Shown: positions 23,115 through 31,124, counted from the first letter of the stretch. The stretch: DNA of 64,000 bases from JALZMG01 sp963739975 (GCA_963739975.1 CAVUCK010000012.1:1-64000), one strand, 5' to 3'. Notes: generated by a model not told the origin, from the letters alone. A program made the numbers and translations.

Positions 23115-23534
23115 TCAGGGCGTCGGCGCCGAACGCTGGGCGATGCGGATGTGGTTGCCGAACGGATCGCGGAACCCGAAGTCGATGCCATAGCTCTGCT
23201 CGGTCGGCTCCTCGCCGAGCTCGACCCCCTTCGCTGCCAGCTCGGCGTGTGCCTTGTGGGCGTCATCGGTGTTGAAGAACAGCGTCCCGCCCGAGCAGCC
23301 CTTGCTCACCATCTCGCGAACGGCCGTCGTCGTGTCCGGGTCGTACACCGGCGGTTTCGGTGACTCGAGCAGGATCTCACGGCGGGGATCGCCGGCGACG
23401 CGCACCGTGAGCCAGCGCATGAAGCCGAGGTCGACGTCGGTGGCGACCTCGAGTCCGAGCTTGCCGACGTAGAAGTCGAGGGCTTCGTCCTGGTCGAGGA
23501 CGAAGATCTGGGAGATGGCCAGTGACGTGATCAT
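23115..23534 (-). CDS. VOC (glyoxalase/bleomycin-resistance) family protein
   Basis: A 139-residue VOC protein with two beta-alpha-beta-beta-beta units: FVLDQDEALDFYVGKLGLEV at the start and FRDPFGNHIRIAQ at the end. The last part carries the usual late His/Glu region, although Glu is not obvious. It begins at ATG 23534, which overlaps the stop of the AraC gene (ATGA). A promoter-like element (23541-23555) sits six bases before this start, inside the AraC gene. Pairing of AraC regulators with VOC proteins is common in actinobacteria. Confidence 0.88.
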   Translation of the reverse strand: MITSLAISQIFVLDQDEALDFYVGKLGLEVATDVDLGFMRWLTVRVAGDPRREILLESPKPPVYDPDTTTAVREMVSKGCSGGTLFFNTDDAHKAHAELAAKGVELGEEPTEQSYGIDFGFRDPFGNHIRIAQRSAPTP

Positions 23535-24010
23535 GACGTGGACGGTACGGACCGTGCGCCGTGGGGTGCTTCTCCGAAACTGCCGACTTGGCGTGTTGGG
23601 CGAGCAGGGTCGTGGGTGAACGTGCTCGGTCGGGTCCACGCCATCGCGAAGCACGACGGCACCGGGTGGACCACGCCGCGACTGCGGTAGACGCTCGGCG
23701 ACTCGCCGACGATCGCCGCGAACGTTCGACTGAACGTGCCGAGGCTCGTGAACCCGCAGTCGAAGCAGACGTCCGTCACGCGGCGGTCCGTCGTGCGCAG
23801 CAGGAACATCGCCCGCTCGACCCGCCGGCGCTGGAGGTAGCGGTGCGGCGTCTCGCCGAACACGGCGCGGAACGTCCTGATGAAGTGGGCATCCGAAACG
23901 ACGGCGATCTTGGCCAGCCTGGCGATGTCGAGCGGCTCGGCGTACGACCGGTCCATGGCATCCCGGGCCCGCAGCATCCGCCGGTTCGTGTCCTCCGTCG
24001 CCCGGCTCAT
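23531..24010 (-). CDS. AraC-family regulator
   Basis: A 159-residue regulator made mainly of the double helix-turn-helix AraC domain (residues about 15-115): DIARLAKIAVVSDAHFIRTF, FGETPHRYLQRRRVERA, then VCFDCGFTSLGTFSRTFAAI. There is no N-terminal sensor domain. The 45-residue tail is Pro/Ser-rich and encodes the promoter element of the next gene. It lies between ridA-like and VOC genes, eight bases after the former. I infer it acts on the two near-identical 15-base elements at 24421 and 23541. Confidence 0.88.
   Translation of the reverse strand: MSRATEDTNRRMLRARDAMDRSYAEPLDIARLAKIAVVSDAHFIRTFRAVFGETPHRYLQRRRVERAMFLLRTTDRRVTDVCFDCGFTSLGTFSRTFAAIVGESPSVYRSRGVVHPVPSCFAMAWTRPSTFTHDPARPTRQVGSFGEAPHGARSVPSTS
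23541..23555 (-). promoter_or_regulatory. Promoter/operator element before the VOC gene
   Basis: GACGGTACGGACCGT on the plus strand holds the inverted repeat ACGGT-N4-ACCGT and, on the minus strand, a TACCGT -10 box. It ends six bases before the VOC start codon. The element at 24421-24435 matches in 14 of 15 bases at the same distance. Confidence 0.6.
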
Positions 24011-24018
24011 CGGCCTGC

Positions 24019-24414
24019 TTACGCCTGTGCGGTGGCTTCGAGCTCGACCAGGAGCTCGGGGTAGGCGAGGCGGGCGACGCCGAGGAGCGTTCCGGGTGGC
24101 TGGACGCCGGCTCCGCCGAGGCGTCCGGCAATGAGGCCGTAGCTCTCGAAGAGGGCGTCGACGTCGGTCGTGTAGATGTTGAGCCGCACGACGTCGGCGA
24201 GGGACATGCCGGCTGCGGCGAGGACCGCTTCGAGGTTGTCGAGCGCCAGGCCCACCTGTGCGGCCATCTCTCCCGCGTGTTGCGGACGGCCGTCAGCGTC
24301 CACCGAGGTCTGCCCGGCGAGGTGCAACGTCCGTGTGGCGCCGGTGACGAGCTCGGCCTGGTTGTAACCCATCTCGACGGACCAGGGCCAGGGGTTGATC
24401 GCGGTTCGCTCCAT
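24019..24414 (-). CDS. RidA family protein
   Basis: A 131-residue RidA/YjgF-type protein starting at ATG 24414 (the frame extends further but is not coding-like). Typical segments are AELVTGATRTLHLAGQTSVD, AQVGLALDNLEAVLAAAGMS, VVRLNIYTTDVD, and PPGTLLGVARLAYPELLVEL. The Arg that binds the carboxylate in deaminase-active members appears to be replaced near LLGVARLAYP; this needs alignment. Such proteins hydrolyse reactive enamines or imines or have related roles. It is the first gene of a RidA-AraC-VOC operon and is divergent to the propeller gene. Confidence 0.88.
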   Translation of the reverse strand: MERTAINPWPWSVEMGYNQAELVTGATRTLHLAGQTSVDADGRPQHAGEMAAQVGLALDNLEAVLAAAGMSLADVVRLNIYTTDVDALFESYGLIAGRLGGAGVQPPGTLLGVARLAYPELLVELEATAQA

Positions 24415-24420
24415 GTCCGA

Positions 24421-24435
24421 GACTGTACGGACCGT
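24421..24435 (-). promoter_or_regulatory. Promoter/operator element before the ridA-like gene
   Basis: GACTGTACGGACCGT on the plus strand differs from the element at 23541-23555 in one base and ends six bases before the start codon. Its minus-strand -10 box reads TACAGT. Confidence 0.6.
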
Positions 24436-24495
24436 CTGGCGACGGCGCGCCCGCCGCCGCGATGAGTTCGCGTCGTCGAGGAGGTCACTGAGCGC

Positions 24496-25629
24496 ATGAC
24501 CACGACAGCTGTCTCGGATCGAACGCTCGCGACGACGGATGCGATCGTCCTCGTCGGCACGACCAAGGGCCTCTTCACGCTTCGCTCCGACGACCGTCGC
24601 CAACAGTTCGAGCTGTCCGGGCCGACGTTCGCCGGCGAGGAGGTGTACTCGACCTGCATCGACTCACGGTCCGGTGCGACCCGACTGTTCACCGGGTCGG
24701 TGAGCAACCACTGGGGTCCGGTGCTGCGGCGATCCGACGATCTCGGCGAGACGTGGACCGAGGACCAGCAGGCCCCGCTGCGGTTCCCCGAGGGCGCCGA
24801 CGCTTCGTTGGCGCGGATCTGGCAGCTGGCACCTGGTCCGGCCGAGGACCCGGACGTGATGTACGCCGGAGTCGAGCCGGCGGCACTGTTCCGGAGCGAC
24901 GATGGCGGCCGCAGCTTCTCACTCGTGCGTGCGTTGTGGGACCACCCGCACCGCACGCAGTGGCAGCCCGGCGGTGGAGGTCTGTGCCTGCACACGGTCC
25001 TCGTTCACCCCGACGACCCCGACCGCCTGCTCATCGCCATCTCGGCTGCAGGGGTCTACCGATCCGACGACGGCGGCTCGTCGTGGCGGGCCAGCAACAG
25101 CGGGATCGTGGTCGACTTCGTTCCCGACGGCGAAGCGCTCGAGTTCGGCCAGTGCGTGCACAAGGTGGCCCGCGACGCCACCGACCCCGAGCGCCTGTAT
25201 CTGCAGCACCACGGCGGCATCTACCGCAGCGACGACGGCGGCGGGACCTGGACGGCGATGACGGGGATCGCCGGCATGGACTTCGGCTTCCCGGTCGTCG
25301 CCCACCCGACGCGACCTTCGACCGCCTACCTGCTGCCACTCGAGAGTGACGAGTACCGGTGCACACCCGACGGTCACTGCATCGTGTGGCGGACGACCGA
25401 CGCCGGCGAGACGTGGCAGCCCCTCACCACCGGGCTCCCGCAGCACGGGGCCCACCTCACCGTCCTGCGCGATGGGTTCACCACCGACGGGCAGGACCCG
25501 GCCGGCCTCTATCTCGGGACCCGTACGGGAGAGGTGTACGCCTCGACCGACGACGGCGATTCGTGGCGGCTCTTGGCCGAGCACCTGCCGCCAGTCATGT
25601 CGGTGCGCGCCGCGCCAGTCGTCGACTGA
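24496..25629 (+). CDS. BNR/Asp-box beta-propeller protein (exo-alpha-sialidase-like annotation)
   Basis: A 377-residue protein with six Asp-box repeats: RSDDLGETW, RSDDGGRSF, RSDDGGSSW, RSDDGGGTW, RTTDAGETW and STDDGDSW, spaced for a six- or seven-bladed propeller. It lacks a signal peptide and the Arg triad and Tyr nucleophile of true sialidases are not apparent, so the sialidase label usually given is doubtful; it is better seen as a cytoplasmic propeller of unknown role. GAGGAGG precedes the ATG by 11 bases. Six bases after its stop begins a MoaD/ThiS-like gene, a pairing I recall from other actinobacteria, suggesting a functional couple. Confidence 0.82.
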   Translation: MTTTAVSDRTLATTDAIVLVGTTKGLFTLRSDDRRQQFELSGPTFAGEEVYSTCIDSRSGATRLFTGSVSNHWGPVLRRSDDLGETWTEDQQAPLRFPEGADASLARIWQLAPGPAEDPDVMYAGVEPAALFRSDDGGRSFSLVRALWDHPHRTQWQPGGGGLCLHTVLVHPDDPDRLLIAISAAGVYRSDDGGSSWRASNSGIVVDFVPDGEALEFGQCVHKVARDATDPERLYLQHHGGIYRSDDGGGTWTAMTGIAGMDFGFPVVAHPTRPSTAYLLPLESDEYRCTPDGHCIVWRTTDAGETWQPLTTGLPQHGAHLTVLRDGFTTDGQDPAGLYLGTRTGEVYASTDDGDSWRLLAEHLPPVMSVRAAPVVD

Positions 25630-25635
25630 TCGACG

Positions 25636-25932
25636 ATGGACGTTCGTGTCCGCGTCCCCGCGCAACTGCGCGACGTCGTCGCCGGGGCCGCTGTCATCGA
25701 GGTCGCTGTCGACGTTGGGCCGGATGGGACGGCGACGGTGGCGATGGTGCTCGACGGGCTGGGCGCCCAGCACCCGGCGCTCGAGCGCCGGATCCGCGAC
25801 GAGCGGGGGCAGACGAGAACGCACGTCAACCTGTTCGTCGGGTCCGACAACGTCCGTGACCGAGACGGCCCGGCGACGCCGATCGCCGCCGGTGAGGAGC
25901 TGTCCGTGATCCCCGCCGTGTCGGGCGGCTGA
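25636..25932 (+). CDS. MoaD/ThiS-family ubiquitin-like protein
   Basis: A 98-residue beta-grasp protein. The late segment VNLFVGSDNVRDRDGPATPI, AAGEELSVIPAVSGG, is typical of MoaD/ThiS sulfur carriers, and the chain ends in the Gly-Gly that is adenylated and thiocarboxylated or conjugated. It begins six bases after the propeller gene's stop and is surely co-transcribed. No moaE, moeB or thiG gene is adjacent. It may carry sulfur for molybdopterin or another pathway, or modify or bind the propeller protein; the second idea is inference only. Confidence 0.88.
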   Translation: MDVRVRVPAQLRDVVAGAAVIEVAVDVGPDGTATVAMVLDGLGAQHPALERRIRDERGQTRTHVNLFVGSDNVRDRDGPATPIAAGEELSVIPAVSGG

Positions 25933-25949
25933 CCGACTGCTTCAATCGC

Positions 25950-27212
25950 TTGGCGAACCTGTGGCGATCGCTCCACCCGTCGAGGCGTCGGCGTCCGGCA
26001 GGGGAGGCGGTCGACAGCCCGATGCGGCACGCCGCGTTCCGCCGGTTCGTGGCGGCCCGAGGTGTGTCGACCGCTGGCAGCTGGATGCAGACGGTGGCTG
26101 CCGGCTGGTACGTCTTCCAGCTGACCGGCAACGCCGTCCAGGTCGGGGTGCTGGCGGCGATCGCCAAGGGCCCCAGCTTCCTCGTCCCGCCGCTCGGCGG
26201 ATGGCTCGCCGACCGGACGGATCGGCGACGACTGGCGATCCGGCTGAGCATGCTGCAGGTCGTCCCGTCGGCGGTGCTGGCGGTGCTCGCGGTGCGGGGC
26301 AACCTCACGGTCTGGGAGGTCTACGCGCTGGTGCTCGTGGGCGCCGTGCCGGCGGCGTTGATCGGCCCGGTGCTCACCGAGATCGTTCCGAGCCTCGTTC
26401 CCGAACCACTGCGCCGACATGCGTTGGCCGACAGCGCGGCGGTCTTCAACATCGCCCGGCTGATCGGACCGGCGATCGGTGGCGGGCTCGTCACGACCGT
26501 CGGGGTCGCCGCGGCGTTCGCCGTCAACGCGGCGTCCTTCCTGGCAGTCGTCGTGGTGCTGGCCGCCGTCCCGGCCGTCGTCGGCGGGCCGGAACCGGAT
26601 GCGGGCGGCGGCCCACGCAACTTGCGCACCGGGCTGGTGGTGGGCTGGCGATCGATCCTGCTGCGCACGCTGCTGGCCTCGACGCTGACGTTCTTCGCGG
26701 TGGTTGGTCCGCTCGAACAGGTGATGCCGGCGATCGCCGCCGAGCACGGCGACAGTGCGGGCTTCATCGGGCTGCTGCTGGCCGCCCTGGCCGCCGGCGG
26801 GCTGCTCGCCAACCCGCTGGTGCGGCACCTGGATGATCGCCACGCGCCCGAGCTCGTCGTGCTGGGTGTGGCCCTCGTGACGGCCGGTGGGTTGCTCGTC
26901 GCGCTGGCGCTCTCGTCGTTCCTGGTGCTGGACGTCGTCACGATCCTGCTGATCGGCGGGTGCTGGGAGGTGGTGTGGGTCGTGACGATGACGACCGTCC
27001 ACTTCCGCAGCCCGACGGGCGCCAGTGGAGCGGTGATGGGCGTGCTGTTCGCCGTGTCGAGCCTCGCCGTCGCCGCCGGTTCGATCGGCGTCGGCTGGGC
27101 GTTCGATCAACTCGGCATCGCGCCGTCACTGCTCGGCAGCGGTGTCCTGCTGGTGGCGTTCGGTGTCGGCGCCGTTCTCCGCCTGCACCGGCGGCTTCGG
27201 CTGGCGCCGTGA
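25950..27212 (+). CDS. MFS transporter (enterobactin-exporter-like)
   Basis: A 420-residue transporter from TTG 25950; ATG 26022 would give 396 residues starting just before FRRFVAARGVSTAGSWMQTV. About 11-12 membrane helices are visible, with the MFS loop signature GGWLADRTDRRRLAIR between helices 2 and 3 and a sharp N/C pseudo-repeat. This subfamily exports siderophores or drugs; the substrate cannot be told. It follows the MoaD-like gene by 17 bases and is convergent with an alpha/beta-hydrolase gene. Confidence 0.88.
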   Translation: MANLWRSLHPSRRRRPAGEAVDSPMRHAAFRRFVAARGVSTAGSWMQTVAAGWYVFQLTGNAVQVGVLAAIAKGPSFLVPPLGGWLADRTDRRRLAIRLSMLQVVPSAVLAVLAVRGNLTVWEVYALVLVGAVPAALIGPVLTEIVPSLVPEPLRRHALADSAAVFNIARLIGPAIGGGLVTTVGVAAAFAVNAASFLAVVVVLAAVPAVVGGPEPDAGGGPRNLRTGLVVGWRSILLRTLLASTLTFFAVVGPLEQVMPAIAAEHGDSAGFIGLLLAALAAGGLLANPLVRHLDDRHAPELVVLGVALVTAGGLLVALALSSFLVLDVVTILLIGGCWEVVWVVTMTTVHFRSPTGASGAVMGVLFAVSSLAVAAGSIGVGWAFDQLGIAPSLLGSGVLLVAFGVGAVLRLHRRLRLAP

Positions 27213-27234
27213 CCCGCCGGAGCGAGCGAGGCGA

Positions 27235-28101
27235 TCAGGACAGCACCTCGCGGAGCCGGGTGGCGAAGGCGGCGGGCTCACCGGGTTGGCCCGATTCGGG
27301 GCCGACGAAGCCGGCGTGGTGGCTCGGGAACTCGGTCACGGGTGCACCGATGGCCGTGGCCACCGAGCGACCGGCGCGGGCGGCGACCTCGTCGCCGGAC
27401 TCTCGGCCGACGGCGATCACCAGCCGGTCACCGAGTGCCGCCAGCGCGGCCACGTCGGGTTCGTAGACGTTGCACGCCGGCATGTTGCGGATGAGCGGGT
27501 CCGTGCGGGTGCCGTCGTCGTCGGCCGACATCCCGAACATCGCCGGATCGGGCGCCGGCTGCCGCGTCCAGTCATCGGGGACCAGGCCGTCGTGCATGAC
27601 CAGGGCGATGAACTTGGCCATGGCCGGACCCGACCCGGAGGCGAGGTAGGTGGCGCGGATGTCCTCGATGGCGGCCAGGGCGGCGTCCTTGTCCGGCAGC
27701 AGGGCAACGGTCGGCGCCTCGTGGGCCACGACTCGGTGCACGTCGTCGGGATGCGCGGCGACCAGGGCCAGCGCGTTGACCGCTCCGCCGCTGCTGGCGA
27801 AGACGTCCACCGGCCCGGCGCCGAGCGCTTGGATGACCCGGTGCAGGTCCTCGGCGTGTTCCTGCGGGGTGAGGGTGGTGGTGTCCGTCGGGTTGCGACC
27901 GGCGCCCCGAGGGTCGTAGGTGACGACCGGCCGGTCGGTGAAGTGGCCGGCGAGCGTGCTGAACGACGAAGCCTCCATCGGGCTGGCGAACATGAAGAGC
28001 ACCGGCCGCTCGTTCGTGGCGTCGGCGAGATCTCCGCGAACGTCATAGGTGACGGTCTCCGTGCCGGTGCCGACCGTGTGCGTGCTGATCGTTGTCGTCA
28101 T
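27235..28101 (-). CDS. Alpha/beta-hydrolase
   Basis: A 288-residue cytoplasmic hydrolase without a signal peptide. It has PVVTYDPRGAGRNP after strand 4, the nucleophile elbow VFASSGGAVNAL (catalytic Ser about residue 102), and FPSHHAGF near the end, likely bearing the catalytic His. It is close to putative esterases and haloperoxidase-like hydrolases. The substrate is unknown. Its 3' end is 22 bp from the MFS gene's. Confidence 0.88.
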   Translation of the reverse strand: MTTTISTHTVGTGTETVTYDVRGDLADATNERPVLFMFASPMEASSFSTLAGHFTDRPVVTYDPRGAGRNPTDTTTLTPQEHAEDLHRVIQALGAGPVDVFASSGGAVNALALVAAHPDDVHRVVAHEAPTVALLPDKDAALAAIEDIRATYLASGSGPAMAKFIALVMHDGLVPDDWTRQPAPDPAMFGMSADDDGTRTDPLIRNMPACNVYEPDVAALAALGDRLVIAVGRESGDEVAARAGRSVATAIGAPVTEFPSHHAGFVGPESGQPGEPAAFATRLREVLS

Positions 28102-28194
28102 CCGTCATCCTCCAGTGCGCCAGTGGCCGTCGGTCGGCCGTTGCGCAGGTTGGACTGCCGCCGGACCGTTCACTCATCGTCGGCGCGCCGACCG

Positions 28195-28368
28195 TCAGCG
28201 CGTCGACGGGCGACGAGTGCGGGTCGCTCCGAACAGCATGATCCCGGCGATCAGGAGCCCACCGCCAACGACGGCGCCCCAGGATGGCGGTGAATCGGGC
28301 GTCCGGGGCGACCGGGCTCGGCTCGAGGACGAGCGTCGGCCCGGGCTGGGGGCGGCCTCGGCGCCCAC
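28195..28368 (-). CDS. Small single-pass membrane protein (57 residues, tentative)
   Basis: A short frame from GTG 28368 to TGA 28195-28197. Residues about 1-27 are Ser/Pro/Arg-rich, then WGAVVGGGLLIAGIMLFGA forms one clear membrane helix followed by a basic tail (TRTRRPSTR), predicting N-out/C-in topology. No strong ribosome site is seen. TGTAT repeats lie 23-42 bases upstream. It could also be the preserved end of an older gene. It would otherwise leave an empty stretch of about 320 bp between the hydrolase and GNAT genes. Confidence 0.4.
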   Translation of the reverse strand: MGAEAAPSPGRRSSSSRARSPRTPDSPPSWGAVVGGGLLIAGIMLFGATRTRRPSTR

Positions 28369-28390
28369 CGCACCGCTACCTTGTCACGTT

Positions 28391-28410
28391 GTGTATTGTT
28401 GTGTATGTTT
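28391..28410. repeat. AT-rich GTGTAT repeats, left cluster
   Basis: GTGTATT (28391-28397) and GTGTATG (28401-28407) are ten bases apart in a locally AT-rich patch. The 11-mer TGTGTATGTTT (28400-28410) recurs at 29040-29050 on the other side of the GNAT gene. Confidence 0.5.
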
Positions 28411-28422
28411 GGCGACGTCCGG

Positions 28423-29010
28423 TCATGCCGGGTCGCGGACCATCCCCCACAGGTGCGGTCCGTCCAACGGCACGTCCCACTCGCTGCGGACACGGAAGCC
28501 GAGGTGGGCGTAGTAGGCGACGTTCTCCAGCGACTCGGTCTCGAGGTACAGCGCCAGGCGCTCCTGCTGGCAGACGACGCCGATCGGCTCGATGATCGCC
28601 GCGCCGAGGCCCTGGCGTTGCCAGTCGGGATGGGTGGCGAGGACGTTGAGGTACCAGTGCGGCTGCTCGGGTTGGTGGGCACGGAGCGTGGCGCTGATGG
28701 CCTCGAAGCGGGCCGCCAGCTCGGGGGTCGGCGGTGACGCACCGGCGGGGGGATCCACCTCGACCTCCGGCCGTCCGGGCGGGAAGAAGATCCCGATCGC
28801 CACACCGTCGTCGGTGGTGAACGTGCACTGTTGCGCCACGGAACGCACGGCGAGGTGAGCGAAGGCGACCGGGCCGTTCGCCCAGTAGTCGTCGGGCTCG
28901 GGGAAGAACCAGCGCATCAGGGGGTCGTCGGCGAAGGCGATCGTCGCCGTCCGGCAAACACGAGGGATGTCGCTGGTCACGGCCGGGCGCACGGTGGTCA
29001 CGCCGGCCAT
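28423..29010 (-). CDS. GNAT-family N-acetyltransferase
   Basis: A 195-residue acetyltransferase with the acetyl-CoA pyrophosphate-binding segment ATHPDWQRQGLGAAI (about residues 127-141) and a final ENVAYYAHLGFRVRSEWD. It resembles a second GNAT protein in this window (57561-58130): both have PHWYLxVLATHP-like cores and an N-terminal FxxDPLxRWFFP-like segment. The substrate is unknown. It is divergent to the AAA ATPase gene and flanked on both sides by GTGTATG repeats. Confidence 0.9.
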   Translation of the reverse strand: MAGVTTVRPAVTSDIPRVCRTATIAFADDPLMRWFFPEPDDYWANGPVAFAHLAVRSVAQQCTFTTDDGVAIGIFFPPGRPEVEVDPPAGASPPTPELAARFEAISATLRAHQPEQPHWYLNVLATHPDWQRQGLGAAIIEPIGVVCQQERLALYLETESLENVAYYAHLGFRVRSEWDVPLDGPHLWGMVRDPA

Positions 29011-29011
29011 C

Positions 29012-29023
29012 GTGACATGTCAC
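29012..29023. promoter_or_regulatory. Palindrome GTGACATGTCAC before the GNAT gene
   Basis: A perfect 12-base palindrome one base upstream of the GNAT start codon and 32 bases from the ATPase start. It could be an operator for either gene. Confidence 0.45.
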
Positions 29024-29040
29024 CCGCGATCCGCGACGGT

Positions 29041-29076
29041 GTGTATGTTTCTGTATGATTCGCCACGATGTGTATG
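29041..29076. repeat. TGTATG repeats, right cluster
   Basis: GTGTATG (29041-29047), CTGTATG (29051-29057) and GTGTATG (29070-29076) overlap the ATPase start region; TATGTT (29044-29049) would serve as a -10 box for ATG 29055. Together with 28391-28410 there are five copies around the GNAT gene. Confidence 0.5.
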
Positions 29077-30284
29077 GAGCGACCACCGGCGACGCTCCAG
29101 CTCGCCGAGGTGTCGACGTGACCGTCAACCCGTTCACGCCGGGGTTCGGCACGTCGCCGCTGGTGCTGGCGGGTCGGGACCAGATCCTCAACGAGGTCGA
29201 GCTGGCCTTCGAGTTCCCCGGTCGCGAGGCGCAGGTGACGCTCCTCCTCGGTCCTCGGGGCGCCGGCAAGACCGTGCTGCTCAACGCCATCCAGGACCAG
29301 GCCGGCGAGCGGGGGTGGCAGTGGGTGCAGGAAGACGCGTCTCGGGGGCTCCCGCAGCGCCTGGCCCGACAGTTGCAGCGCCTCCGCCAGCAGATCGTCC
29401 CGCCGGCCCGGCGGAAGTTGCGCCGGGTCGAGGTCGCCGCCGTCGGCGGGCTGGAGTGGGACACCACCGGCCCGCCGACCGCCACCGACCTGCGCGACGC
29501 ACTGGGCGGACTGCTGGACACGCTCGACCCTCGACCGGACCGCGCCGCTGGTGTGCTGATCACGATCGACGAGATCCACACCGTCGATCCGGATGAGCTG
29601 CGCCAGATCGGTCTCGCCGCCCAGTACCACCGCCGCCAGGACCAGCCGGTCGTCATCGCGATGGCCGGTCTTCCCACCGAGGAGATGCTCGGCCTCCTCG
29701 CCGACCCGACGATCGCGTCGTTCCTCCAGCGCTGCTACCGACCCAGTGTCGCCGAGATCGCTCAGCTGCCCGACGACGACGTTCGCCAGGGCCTCGCCGA
29801 CACCGCCGCCCTCGTGCAGCGGCCCTTCGCGCCGGATGCGCTCGACGTGGCCGTCGCCGTGATCGACGGCTACCCGTACCTGCTCCAGCTCGTTGGCTAC
29901 GAGTCGTTCCGGCGAGCCGGTACCGCGCCGACGATCGAGCGCACACACGTCGAGCAGGCGGTACCCGCCGCGCTGACGAAGTACGGGCGCAACGTCACCG
30001 AGCTCACGGCCAGCCGCCTCAGCCCCGTCGACCATCGCTTCCTCGCTGCGATGGCGCTCGATGCGCCGGGCACTGGCACGGCGATCAGCGATCTCGCCAG
30101 CCGTCTCGGCGTCGACGCCAACTACGTCGCCCGCTACCGCAACCGGCTGATCGGCGCCGGCGTCATCAGACCAGCCGGGCGCGGACGACTCGAGTTCGCC
30201 ATCCCGGGCATGCACCACTACGTCGCCCATGCCTGGCCACTCGAGGTTCTCGACGGCGCCGGCCAGCTGCCGCCCGGACGCTGA
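29055..30284 (+). CDS. AAA-type ATPase with C-terminal winged-helix domain
   Basis: A 409-residue STAND/Orc1-like ATPase. Walker A is LLLGPRGAGKTVLLN (residues about 56-70), Walker B is VLITIDEIHTVD (about 170), and sensor-type residues follow (VVIAMAGLP). The last ~90 residues hold a winged helix (AISDLASRLGVDANYVARYR) ending in HHYVAH. ATG 29055 follows TATGTT by five bases; GTG 29118, giving MTVNPFTPGFG, is an alternative. Similar proteins occur alone in actinobacteria and in mobile elements; their function is unknown. TGTATG repeats cover its start. Confidence 0.85.
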   Translation: MIRHDVYGATTGDAPARRGVDVTVNPFTPGFGTSPLVLAGRDQILNEVELAFEFPGREAQVTLLLGPRGAGKTVLLNAIQDQAGERGWQWVQEDASRGLPQRLARQLQRLRQQIVPPARRKLRRVEVAAVGGLEWDTTGPPTATDLRDALGGLLDTLDPRPDRAAGVLITIDEIHTVDPDELRQIGLAAQYHRRQDQPVVIAMAGLPTEEMLGLLADPTIASFLQRCYRPSVAEIAQLPDDDVRQGLADTAALVQRPFAPDALDVAVAVIDGYPYLLQLVGYESFRRAGTAPTIERTHVEQAVPAALTKYGRNVTELTASRLSPVDHRFLAAMALDAPGTGTAISDLASRLGVDANYVARYRNRLIGAGVIRPAGRGRLEFAIPGMHHYVAHAWPLEVLDGAGQLPPGR

Positions 30285-30343
30285 CGGGGCGCCGTCGCTG
30301 CGGCCCGACGACCAGCAGGGCAGTTGCGACCGAGGCTGACGAG

Positions 30344-31124
30344 CTACCGGCCCTGGTCCAAGTCGACCAGCGCCGTCGAGCCGGCGTCCCACGGTGTGAC
30401 GTCGATGCCGAACGCGTCTGCGCCATCGTCGTCGTCGACGTGTTGCAGGTGGAGCAGCGGGCCGGACGCCACGACCTCGTCGCCGGCGCTGAAGGCGCCG
30501 GTGTGGGTGCCGAGGTAGGACCGCACGTAGGTGATCCTTGCCGCGGGTGCCGCTCGTTCGTCGACCGACGAGCGCAGGATGCGGCGCACCTCGATCCGGT
30601 ACTGCGCCGGCGTGGTCCGGCCCTCACGATCGTCCGTGATCGTCGCCAGCAGGCCGATCTCGCCGATCTGCTCGGCCGCCACGGTGGCGAAGCACCGGTC
30701 GGCGTCGGCGCGCAGCGGCTCGCAGTTCACGTGGCGCTCGACCCCCACAGGGCCGTAGCACACCAGGTCGATGTCGGAGTGCTCCCTGGCGCACCCGACG
30801 AGGAACGATCCGGTCACCCCGAACTGCTCGGCCACGCCCCGGTCGACGAGGCGACTGATGATCGCGAGGAGGTCGCGGCCGATCCGGAGGTGGGCGACGA
30901 GCTGGCCATCTCGGTGCACGGCCCGCAGTCCCGCTCGAGCCGAGTAGTGAACCTCGACGTCCCGTCGGGGGATGCCGGTGATCACCCGCCCGAGCGTCTG
31001 AGTGGACGAACAGCTCGGGACGGTCGGCGGGGCGTCGCCGGAACCGGGATCGGGTCGCTCGGAGGTCGCCGGCGAACCATAGCGAGCCCTCGACACGTGA
31101 GCGCACTGTCCCAGGGCGAGCCAC
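30344..31124 (-). CDS. Nucleotidyltransferase-domain protein with an apparent frameshift
   Basis: The main part has the nucleotidyltransferase active site QFGVTGSFLVGCAREHSDID (Gly-Ser, then Asp-x-Asp), followed by LVCYG. The preceding family region reads in two frames: EGSLWFAGDLRATRSRFRRR and RPELFVHSDA in one, RVITGIPRRDVEVHYSARAG in the other. The break is near 30984-30996, in a C/G-rich run (CACCCGCCCGAG on the plus strand). The start is uncertain (GTG 31124 or 31106). The family resembles archaeal and bacterial standalone nucleotidyltransferases of unknown substrate. It is divergent to the ferredoxin gene. Confidence 0.65.

Noticed and set aside
24496..25629. True sialidase
   Set aside because: Asp boxes are present, but there is no signal peptide and the catalytic Arg triad, Tyr and Asp of sialidases are not visible.
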